NCBI RefSeq assembly: GCF_900113275.1
Contig: NZ_FOOU01000013.1
Coordinates: 1 to 64,000 of the forward strand
Source of the DNA: Neptunomonas qingdaonensis
Lineage (GTDB): Bacteria; Pseudomonadota; Gammaproteobacteria; Pseudomonadales; Balneatricaceae
Reading direction: 5' to 3'
DNA: 64,000 nt
The notes beneath the pieces were generated by a model that was not told the DNA's origin, searched no databases, and saw nothing but the letters and a program-made list of their open reading frames with translations. Position numbers and translations under genes: made by a program. Shown one piece after another: positions 1 to 7,048 of the stretch; position 1 is the stretch's first letter; every line of letters begins with the position of its first letter.

Positions 1-1318
1 GTTCCTCGGTCTCGCCCGACTCCAGCACCACACAGCTGGTGATACCCGCCGCATTCGCATCCGAGTCATCGCCCGCCGCATCCGCGTCCGTTGCCAGCTG
101 CTGCGTGATCACGTAGCCACTTGGCGCCGTGAACTGCACGTAGTACTCGCCCGGGGCCAGGTTCGTGAAATTGTAAATCCCGTCCCCACCGGTCGTGATC
201 GATGCCACCGGATTGCCATTGATGTCATTGGCCGCCGTGCCATCACAGTTGAACAGGCTGACCTTCGCTCCCGCGACACCACCTTCGCCAGTGTCCTGAA
301 TACCGTTGGCGTTCTTGTCATTAAACACCTGGTCGCCAATGCTCGCCGCCTGATAGAGCCCCGCATCAATGCTTTGATTTGATTCGCCTTCGGCTAGGGT
401 AATTTTTTCAGTCATGCCCGTCAGAACACCGGCATCACTGTCAAAATTATCTTGTGAATTGTCTGCAGCATCAGCAACTGTTAGCAGCATATTTGCAGGT
501 GTTAAAAACTTAACAGTGTAATCACCTGCTTTCAGGCCTGTAAATTGGTAATAGCCTGTTTCAACTTCTGCGGTGCTGTAATCGTCGCCTGTTTTTGTGC
601 TTGATACCAAATTATTGCTGGCATCATAAAGCTCTACAACAACGCCATCAACACCCAGTTCATTTTCATCCTGGATACCATCTGCATCTTCATCCAACCA
701 AACATAATCACCCAATTTTGCTGAATTTAGTTGGATAATCAGCGGCTGAACATTACCATCAGTACCACCATCAGGATCGACAACCATCGTGAAGAAGGTA
801 TCTGAAGGAAGAACATTAATACCACTGGCAACTGCAGCTTGGGATTTAGTCACTAAAAATTTAATATCAAGCGGATCAACTTCTTGATCGCCATAATTAG
901 ATAAAAGTTCTGAAGTAATACCGACGTTGTTATAGTACAACGGTGTGTATCCCAAGATCTCCCAGATAGCAGCTTGCACTTCACCATAGTTAAACTGATC
1001 GTCATATTTGGGATCTGAAGTAAAGTTTTGCGACAAAAGCCAGTTGATCTGAGAAATTTGTTTCTGAGTTATGCTAGAAGTGACGCCTGCGTCGGTATAA
1101 TTACTGGTATTATTATCAACGTCATTACCAGCATTAGCATTAGCATCATCATATGTATGAGGTGCTACTGTGATAAACAAACCAGGGTGAAGACAGTAAG
1201 CGTCATAAATCCCGTTTAAGGTGCTGCTGTGTGTGATTTCTACATCCATATAACTTGGAGCACCCTGATCTGTTCCGTTTAAAGCTGGTGAAGTCACACG
1301 AATAGTCATAGTGGACAT
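1..1318 (-). CDS. T1SS-type adhesin with SdrD_B-like repeats (3' end outside window)
   Basis: The minus-strand frame is open from ATG at 1318 to the window edge (439 codons, incomplete). There is no signal peptide, as expected for a type I secretion substrate, and a matching HlyD/ABC pair lies next door. Residues 1-200 carry Cys42 in a Tyr-Cys context and a VQAAIW motif with Gln115, resembling the Cys and (T)QxAIW of Gram-positive thioester domains. Two SdrD_B-like beta-sandwich repeats follow, from about residues 202 and 326, each with the G-D-x-V-(W/F)-x-D and D-G/N-G-I-Q-D signatures and internal GY/GDY turns. Base composition jumps at the second repeat. A surface or secreted adhesin is the likely role; the C-terminal secretion signal is not visible. 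The repeat call is firm, the thioester idea tentative. Confidence 0.8.
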   Translation of the reverse strand, partial: MSTMTIRVTSPALNGTDQGAPSYMDVEITHSSTLNGIYDAYCLHPGLFITVAPHTYDDANANAGNDVDNNTSNYTDAGVTSSITQKQISQINWLLSQNFTSDPKYDDQFNYGEVQAAIWEILGYTPLYYNNVGITSELLSNYGDQEVDPLDIKFLVTKSQAAVASGINVLPSDTFFTMVVDPDGGTDGNVQPLIIQLNSAKLGDYVWLDEDADGIQDENELGVDGVVVELYDASNNLVSSTKTGDDYSTAEVETGYYQFTGLKAGDYTVKFLTPANMLLTVADAADNSQDNFDSDAGVLTGMTEKITLAEGESNQSIDAGLYQAASIGDQVFNDKNANGIQDTGEGGVAGAKVSLFNCDGTAANDINGNPVASITTGGDGIYNFTNLAPGEYYVQFTAPSGYVITQQLATDADAAGDDSDANAAGITSCVVLESGETEE

Positions 1319-1464
1319 AACAAAATTCCTTCTTATTCTTACTTCTTAGTGGAATCGATCTGGGTAGCAGCGTTTTTTAAGACCTTACTTCTAGAAAAAA
1401 GAAAATTATGCTCGTAAGTATTAACACGTCATCCAGAACTTATTTTTATATGCAAAACTGTACT

Positions 1465-1497
1465 AAAAAAAGCGAGACGTAAACGTCTCGCATTTTT
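1465..1497 (-). terminator. Rho-independent terminator after the PEP-CTERM gene
   Basis: An 8-bp perfect stem (1472-1479 with 1484-1491) has a 4-nt loop and is flanked by an A run at 1465-1471 and a T run after 1492. It can therefore act in both directions. It lies 10 nt beyond the stop of the small PEP-CTERM gene on the minus strand. Confidence 0.8.
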
Positions 1498-1501
1498 CTT
1501 T

Positions 1502-1657
1502 TTACTTTTTCATACGACGTGCAATAAAGAATGCAACAGCGGCAGCCCCCATCAACGCCAACACACCTGGCTCAGGAACAGTTCCATTTGGAACAGGATT
1601 AGCAAAAGCAGGAGCAGCGGCCACCATCAAAGCAGATACAGCGATCAATTTATTCAT
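1502..1657 (-). CDS. Minimal PEP-CTERM sorting protein (51 aa)
   Basis: The protein has a Sec signal peptide (residues 1-19, ending A-F-A), only seven residues of linker (20-26), and then a complete PEP-CTERM tail: VPEPG at 27-31, a hydrophobic helix at 32-46 and a basic RRMKK end. PEP-CTERM tails are processed by exosortase (EpsH/Xrt) in bacteria that make exopolysaccharide biofilms. ATG 1657 is preferred over the upstream 1690 start because AAAGGTG sits just before it and the signal peptide then begins correctly. It has its own terminator and lies between the adhesin and the secretion genes. After both cleavages almost nothing would remain, so the job may be as a peptide, decoy or anchor. 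No exosortase gene is in the window. Confidence 0.8.
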   Translation of the reverse strand: MNKLIAVSALMVAAAPAFANPVPNGTVPEPGVLALMGAAAVAFFIARRMKK

Positions 1658-1970
1658 GTTAAACACCTTTGTTAAGTTGGGTTTTCCCACCTGTATTAAA
1701 CAGATGTAGGGGTTTCAAGAAACTCCTTTATTTGATATGTGCTGATTTTAAAAGCGACTAGCCACATACCAGCACTAAGCTAAATTTAAAACCAGCAATT
1801 AACATACCAACAGAAAAGCCTAAGCTGAACAGAATATTAACAAGAATAATCTAAAGAATATTAACAATAAAAAACAATGAGTTAGAAGAGACTGCCACCT
1901 TTTTTATTGAGGAATAATTTAGTCACACTAATGAACTAATTTTTTCTGTCTGATTACGTTCTCAATATGT
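1658..1970. other. Non-coding stretch upstream of the PEP-CTERM gene
   Basis: This AT-rich interval presumably holds the promoter and 5' leader of the minus-strand PEP-CTERM gene. I looked for a sigma-54 type TGGCAC-N5-TTGCA element, since some PEP-CTERM genes use one, and saw no convincing match. No open frame worth reporting was seen. Confidence 0.4.
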
Positions 1971-2002
1971 AAAAAAACCTGACGTTTTAGACAGGTTTTT
2001 TT
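1971..2002 (-). terminator. Terminator of the type I secretion operon
   Basis: A perfect 11-bp inverted repeat (1971-1981 with 1992-2002) has a 10-nt loop. The arms include A7 and T7 tracts, so it can work in either direction. It lies about 100 nt after the hlyD-family stop codon on the minus strand. Confidence 0.75.
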
Positions 2003-2099
2003 CAATAAGACACAATAGAAGAAGAAATTAAAACAGATGTTCTATTTTGATTTCGCTAACTGTTTAGAAATCAGTCGGATACGAAAAAAGCCATCTTGG

Positions 2100-3443
2100 C
2101 TAATCTTCAATAAATGAACGCGCAACAGTATTAACTAGCGGATCAGCGAAATACTGGAACAAGGTGCGCTCACCTGTTTTGATGAAGACCTCAGCAGGCA
2201 TACCAGCGACCAGTTTAAGGTCGCTGCCCTGTAAATACCGGAGCCCTTCTTCGGTCAATTCGACGATCGCCAGATAATAAGGTGTCTGCGTCGAATCATT
2301 CGGGTCGAGGATACTATCAGCCGATAGGTTTATCAGTTTGCCCTCTATTTTTGGCGTCTCTCTCATTTTGAATGCTGAAAAGCGCACATCAACAATCTGT
2401 CCAATAGCAATTCGATCGATATCTATAGGAGATACCCGCGCCTCTATGATCAGTCGCACGCCCATAGGGACAATTTCCATCAGCTTTTCACCTTCGCCTA
2501 TGACGGCACCGACGGTATGAACTGCAAGCTCTAGTACTGTGCCAGATTGCGGCGAACGGATCTGAGTACGAGCCAAGGTGTCCAGCAAAGCCTGACGCTG
2601 CTCTACCAGTTGAAACAACCGCTCTTGCAGCTCATCAACTTCTGCTGCGACCTCTCTTTGCAGTTCTTTTTGTAATTGTAAGGCCTGTAGCTTTGAAGCC
2701 ACTACTTCAGATTTTGTTGAGGCAATACTCGCCAGCAGCTCGCCTAACTCGCCGCGACTCTGCGCCAATTCCCGATAAATTTCGCGTGCACGACCTCTTT
2801 CAGCAAAGCCTTTTGCTTCCAGAGATTTCAGATCCTTAAGCTGAGTAGAGTATGAATACACCAGTCGCTCCTGGCTCTTTCTTTGTGCATCAAGACCGGT
2901 TAACTGAGATTCCAGCTGCTCGGCTTGCTGAACATATAGCGCCAACTCATTTTCATAGGATTCTTTGCGCACCTGAAAGATCTGGCGCTGTACATCGATC
3001 GCCTCCTGCACCCTTCTATCTTCCTTAAGATCCTGTAAATCCTGAGGAAACACAACAGACTCCAATTGGTCACGCTGAGCAATCAACCTCGCTTCACGCG
3101 CGCGAGACAAGATATATTGCCCCTGAATCACCTCTAACTGAGCTTTGGCCTGGGTATCATCCAGGACCATTAATACCTGGCCTTTTTCGACATGATCACC
3201 ATCTCGCACCAACACAGACTTAACAATCCCTCCCTGAAGATGCTGTACCGTTTTCTTATTATTCTCGACACGTACTTTACCCTGAGCATGCGCAGCACTG
3301 GCGATAGGAGCAACCGCCGCCCACGTACCCAAACCGAAAAAAACCACAAGAATAATGATGAAACCAATCATCAGAAAACGGCTGTCATCCACCGATTTTT
3401 CGAGATATTGGGTTGTCGTGTCAGCTTTTTTTACATCAGACAT
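2100..3443 (-). CDS. HlyD-family type I secretion periplasmic adaptor
   Basis: The 447-aa membrane fusion protein has a short cytoplasmic N-terminus, one TM helix at about residues 24-45, a lipoyl/barrel-sandwich half near 55-95, a long coiled-coil hairpin at about 100-290 rich in Gln, Glu and Arg, and then the second lipoyl half and beta-barrel domain. It should bridge the inner-membrane ABC transporter to a TolC-type outer-membrane channel. It follows the ABC gene with 2 nt between them, so the two are co-transcribed and probably translationally coupled. Similar to the PrtE/AprE class. No TolC homologue is in the window. The most likely cargo is the adhesin beginning at 1318. Confidence 0.92.
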   Translation of the reverse strand: MSDVKKADTTTQYLEKSVDDSRFLMIGFIIILVVFFGLGTWAAVAPIASAAHAQGKVRVENNKKTVQHLQGGIVKSVLVRDGDHVEKGQVLMVLDDTQAKAQLEVIQGQYILSRAREARLIAQRDQLESVVFPQDLQDLKEDRRVQEAIDVQRQIFQVRKESYENELALYVQQAEQLESQLTGLDAQRKSQERLVYSYSTQLKDLKSLEAKGFAERGRAREIYRELAQSRGELGELLASIASTKSEVVASKLQALQLQKELQREVAAEVDELQERLFQLVEQRQALLDTLARTQIRSPQSGTVLELAVHTVGAVIGEGEKLMEIVPMGVRLIIEARVSPIDIDRIAIGQIVDVRFSAFKMRETPKIEGKLINLSADSILDPNDSTQTPYYLAIVELTEEGLRYLQGSDLKLVAGMPAEVFIKTGERTLFQYFADPLVNTVARSFIED

Positions 3444-3445
3444 AA

Positions 3446-5263
3446 TTAGTTCTCTACCACAGCGTTATGGGTTACTGACTGAGTTGTGGACTGGGCTGCT
3501 ATAGGAGCTATACCAGGTGCTGACTGTACGGCGGGACTAGGCGAGGCGGCCCCCTGACTTAACTTTTTCATCACTACTGCCGTTTCATCAAATGCCACTA
3601 GGGTACCGTTTGACAGCACCATTACCTTATCAACTAACTGTAATAAGTTATTCCGATGGGTAACAACGATCAGCGTAGACCCGGCAGCTTTCAAGCTCCG
3701 TAATGCGTTTGCCAACGCAAGGTCACCCTCCGTATCCAGATTCGAATTGGGCTCATCCAGCACGACGAGCTTAGGGTTATCATATAGCGCACGTGCCAGC
3801 GCAATACGTTGCCGTTGGCCAGCTGATAACAAATGCGCTTTAATTCTGGTTGAGTAGCCATCAGCCAACTGCAAGATCATCTGATGCACACCTGCCGCCG
3901 TAGCCGCAGCGACTACCTTTTCTGGTTCGACTTCCCCAAAGCGGGCGATATTCTCACTCACCGTCCCTTCCAGCAACTCAATATCCTGCGGCAAATAGCC
4001 TATATGCTCACCCAAGACTTCTCGGTCCCACTGCTTAAGCTCAGCGCCATCTAAGCGAATCGCGCCCCTAGTAGTCTGGTAGATGCCGAGCATGGCACGT
4101 ATTAAAGTGGACTTACCGGCCGCACTTGGCCCGATGATGGCGACTGACGTACCCGATTCAATGGCAAAACTAATATCCTGTAATACAGGCTCCGCGTTTT
4201 CACCCAGCGCCACAAATACTTTTTTAAACTCGACCCGCCCCTGTGGTGGCGGCAGTTGCATAGGCGGCTCCTGCGAGGCATTCGCTTCCAGCAGGGCCGA
4301 CAAACGCGTATATGCTCCCCTGGCACCTAAAAAGCCCTTCCATGAATTAATCAACTGATCGATCGGAGCCAGTGCCCTACCCAACAAAATTGATCCGGCA
4401 ATCACAGTACCACCGGAGATATCTCCCTGTATTGCCAGATAAGCCCCGAGCCCCAGCATCAAAGACTGCATGGTCATTCGAAAAGTCTTAGACAGTGTTG
4501 TTATCAAACCACCTTGCCGACTTGCTCGGGTTTGCAGCGCCAGTAACTCATTCTGCTTCTGCTGCCAGCGATCGCGCAATCGAGGCAACATCCCCATCGC
4601 TTCAATTACTTCTGAATTACGTAAATTCAATTGAGTTTCGTGGGTGTTTTCGATATTCAGCTTGTTAGCATCCTGAATATCACGTCGTGTCAGGCGCTCG
4701 TTAACGATGGCGAGAATAATCAGAAAAATAGCGGCAGCAAGCGCTACGCTGCCCATCAGGGGATGGAACAGATATACAACTCCCAGATAAATAGGCAGCC
4801 ACGGCGCATCAAAAAGCGTTAGCAGGCTGGCGCCTCCCAAAAACTGCCGAAGTGTTAAAAGATCTGACAAAGGTTGCGCTGTGGAGACACTCCCTCCCGA
4901 CGCCAGTGACTGCTTAAACAACGAATCAAACACACGTGGACCCAGGCTTTTCTCTAATCGATTACCGGTGACAATCAACACCTGTGAGCGAACCCACTCC
5001 AGCGTTCCCATCACAATAAAAAGAAATACCAGCAACAATGTAAGCATCAACAGGGTTGATTCACTGCTACTGGTGAGCACCCGATCGTAAACTTCCAGCA
5101 TGTAAATAATCGGTGCCAGCATCAGTATATTGATACAGAAACTAAAAACACCGGTTGATATAAATGACGTACGCGAAGCAGACAATGCCTTATATAGCTC
5201 TGATTTCTCTACCGATTCCTTTTGATTCAGTGACTGCTTTTTCATAACTTCGCTGATTTCCAT
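3446..5263 (-). CDS. Type I secretion ABC permease/ATPase (PrtD/AprD class)
   Basis: This inner-membrane exporter half-transporter has a type 1 ABC transmembrane domain over roughly the first 300 residues and a C-terminal nucleotide-binding domain with Walker A (GPSAAGKST), a signature written LSAGQ instead of LSGGQ, Walker B (LVVLDEP) with D-loop SNLD, and an H-loop His (VVTHR). It lacks the N-terminal C39 peptidase-like domain of HlyB/LapB transporters. The open frame extends to a TTG at 5344, but family members start close to the first TM segment, so ATG 5263 (or 5245) is more likely; neither has a strong ribosome site. Pairs with the downstream HlyD-family gene. A Ser/Pro/Ala-rich tail of about 40 residues follows the ATPase domain. 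Confidence 0.9.
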   Translation of the reverse strand: MEISEVMKKQSLNQKESVEKSELYKALSASRTSFISTGVFSFCINILMLAPIIYMLEVYDRVLTSSSESTLLMLTLLLVFLFIVMGTLEWVRSQVLIVTGNRLEKSLGPRVFDSLFKQSLASGGSVSTAQPLSDLLTLRQFLGGASLLTLFDAPWLPIYLGVVYLFHPLMGSVALAAAIFLIILAIVNERLTRRDIQDANKLNIENTHETQLNLRNSEVIEAMGMLPRLRDRWQQKQNELLALQTRASRQGGLITTLSKTFRMTMQSLMLGLGAYLAIQGDISGGTVIAGSILLGRALAPIDQLINSWKGFLGARGAYTRLSALLEANASQEPPMQLPPPQGRVEFKKVFVALGENAEPVLQDISFAIESGTSVAIIGPSAAGKSTLIRAMLGIYQTTRGAIRLDGAELKQWDREVLGEHIGYLPQDIELLEGTVSENIARFGEVEPEKVVAAATAAGVHQMILQLADGYSTRIKAHLLSAGQRQRIALARALYDNPKLVVLDEPNSNLDTEGDLALANALRSLKAAGSTLIVVTHRNNLLQLVDKVMVLSNGTLVAFDETAVVMKKLSQGAASPSPAVQSAPGIAPIAAQSTTQSVTHNAVVEN

Positions 5264-5596
5264 TTTATTTTTAAGCGCACAATATTTAAACGGTCGTATT
5301 AACTTTGCAACGTGTTTCAAACGCAATAAATTAAAACATCCCAACGTACGAACTATATCGAGTACTCCAAGGAATACAAAATATTTCGGCGCTCATAGCG
5401 GATTATAATGCCGGGCTCGCATACCAGGTTCTCATTTCGGGCTCTCATCCCGCGCCTTCACTCAAAATTCATCGATTGTTTTACCGCCTTTATCGCTCTT
5501 ATATCAGATATCATTAATTAAGTGATCTCGGTCAAAGGAATTGTCACAAGAGAGAGGATAATTATTATTACAACCAGTCTTTAAGAGGAGAAACTG

Positions 5597-6493
5597 ATGG
5601 ATGATCTTGTACAAGTAGTGCCGCAAGAAACTATTGAAACACCTGAGACGGCATCTGAGCTGAAGGATTCACCTGTAGAAATAAAAAACAGCTCAGACGA
5701 AACTGCAATCCAAGAAAAATTATCCCGAAAGGAATACGAAAAGCTCAAAAAAGATCTACAGATAGAACTGTTGAAAATGCAAAGCTGGGCACGCGAAACC
5801 GGCGAACGTATTGTTATTCTATTTGAAGGGCGGGATGCTGCCGGTAAAGGGGGCACAATAAAACGTTTTATGGAGCACCTGAACCCTCGTGGCGCAAAAG
5901 TGATTGCACTTGAAAAGCCCTCCGAAGAAGAGAAGGGCCAGTGGTACTACCAGCGCTATGTAAAACACTTCCCGACCAAAGGTGACATCTTACTATTTGA
6001 CCGCTCCTGGTATAACCGTGCCGGTGTCGAGCGAGTTATGAATTTTTGCTCTCCTGCCGAATATCTTGAATTTATGCGCCAGACACCTGACTTTGAGCGT
6101 ATGTTAGTGCGTAGCGGTATTCGTCTATATAAGCTCTGGTTTTCCGTTAGCAGAGATGAGCAGTTTGAACGCTTTCAGGCACGTAAAGTTGCCCCGCTAA
6201 AACAGTGGAAATTATCTCCCATTGATCTGGCATCACTGGATAAATGGGATGCTTATACTGAAGCCAAAGAAGCGATGTTTTTTTATACCGATACTGCAGA
6301 TGCCCCCTGGACTGTTATCAAATCAGATGACAAGAAACGCGCCCGTATAAATGCCATGCGCTTTATATTGAACTCGCTGCCCTACCCCAATAAAAACCCC
6401 GATATTCTGCTAACACCAGACCCACGTGTTGTAGGTAACGCACGCGATATTCACGAACAAGATGAACATATTCTGCTACCCAACAACAAATAA
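5597..6493 (+). CDS. ppk2: Polyphosphate kinase 2
   Basis: PPK2-family enzymes transfer phosphate between polyphosphate and nucleotides (GDP/ADP to GTP/ATP). The protein has a P-loop GRDAAGKGGT near residues 77-86 and a second conserved block FDRSWYNRAGVERVM near 134-148, with the family lid and C-terminal Tyr/Trp-rich segments. About 45 charged residues precede the core. At 298 aa it is a single-domain class I type enzyme. The start is supported by AAGAGGAG directly upstream. A small gene follows after 20 nt with its own strong AAGGAGG site, suggesting a two-gene unit. Confidence 0.93.
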   Translation: MDDLVQVVPQETIETPETASELKDSPVEIKNSSDETAIQEKLSRKEYEKLKKDLQIELLKMQSWARETGERIVILFEGRDAAGKGGTIKRFMEHLNPRGAKVIALEKPSEEEKGQWYYQRYVKHFPTKGDILLFDRSWYNRAGVERVMNFCSPAEYLEFMRQTPDFERMLVRSGIRLYKLWFSVSRDEQFERFQARKVAPLKQWKLSPIDLASLDKWDAYTEAKEAMFFYTDTADAPWTVIKSDDKKRARINAMRFILNSLPYPNKNPDILLTPDPRVVGNARDIHEQDEHILLPNNK

Positions 6494-6513
6494 TTCACAA
6501 GGAGGATCTGTCC

Positions 6514-6741
6514 ATGTCACAGAAGCAAACACAGCACTCTCACAATGTTGTTGAAGCATTTAAGGGAAAATTAACAGCGGAACTTCGCAGTCAGATTGGC
6601 GAGTCCAAGTTCTCTGATTTAGAATTAATCGTTGAATCAGCGATCAGCACTGCGGTACTGGAAGAGCTGGAAAAAGCAGCAGATCGGGTCGAACGCCTCT
6701 CACACGAGATTCGTAACTTTGCTGAGCACTATGATGCATAA
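6514..6741 (+). CDS. Small protein of unknown function downstream of ppk2
   Basis: 75 residues, not recognised. It is preceded by a near-perfect AAGGAGG ribosome site. The sequence is acidic and helical, with heptad-like spacing of Leu/Val/Ile in residues 25-70 (LELIVESAI..LEELEKAADRVERL), which suggests a short coiled coil or helical bundle. There is no signal peptide or membrane segment. The tight spacing to ppk2 suggests co-expression and possibly a regulatory or scaffold role for the kinase, but that is inference only. Confidence 0.7.
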   Translation: MSQKQTQHSHNVVEAFKGKLTAELRSQIGESKFSDLELIVESAISTAVLEELEKAADRVERLSHEIRNFAEHYDA

Positions 6742-6770
6742 TACGCTATGAAAGAAGCATCATTTAAATA

Positions 6771-6797
6771 GTTGCTCATAGTGCACCTATGGGCAAC
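6771..6797 (+). other. Hairpin after the ppk2 operon
   Basis: An 11-bp stem with one G-U pair (6771-6781 with 6787-6797) has a 5-nt loop, 30 nt after the small gene's stop. No T run follows, so it may be a weak terminator, an RNA 3'-end stabiliser, or chance. Confidence 0.4.
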
Positions 6798-6861
6798 CTG
6801 CTAACCGCCAACGCCTCTCTGATTGCATCACTAAAAACCACCCTGTAAACTCCGCCTCCAG

Positions 6862-7040
6862 TTACTCAGGTGCCTGCAAAGGTTAAACGGGAAGAACGGT
6901 GCGTATTGCTCTTACTATTAGCGCTAATACAAAGCCGACACTGCCCCCGCAACGGTAATCGATTACTCTCAGAGCAGTCGAAAGTCCGGATATCGGCCTG
7001 TTTCTCATCTAACCCAATGCGCGGCGGGCGCATATAAAGG
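6862..7040 (+). promoter_or_regulatory. Cobalamin (B12) riboswitch controlling btuB
   Basis: The leader has the ordered elements of the adenosylcobalamin aptamer: AGGTGCC near 6868, GGGAA-(N)-GGTGCGT near 6889-6903, the conserved CTGCCCCCGCAACGGT at 6941-6956, and the closing AGTCCGGATATCGGCCTG segment near 6983-7000. Between the aptamer and the btuB start is a 6-bp hairpin (7017-7022 with 7028-7033), directly before the AAAGG ribosome site at 7036-7040. That layout suggests control of translation start: ligand binding would hide the site. There is no poly-T tract, which argues against transcription termination. Confidence 0.9.
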
Positions 7041-7048
7041 TCGTTTAC

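Noticed and set aside
109-369. Minus-strand open frame of 86 codons
   Set aside because: It is an out-of-frame shadow of the adhesin gene, whose continuous frame carries recognisable SdrD_B repeats.
1658-1970. Sigma-54 promoter for the PEP-CTERM gene
   Set aside because: No TGGCAC-N5-TTGCA-like element of acceptable quality was seen.
5345-5596. Possible sigma-70 promoter for ppk2 (TTGTTT / TTATAT)
   Set aside because: Both boxes match too weakly to support a call.
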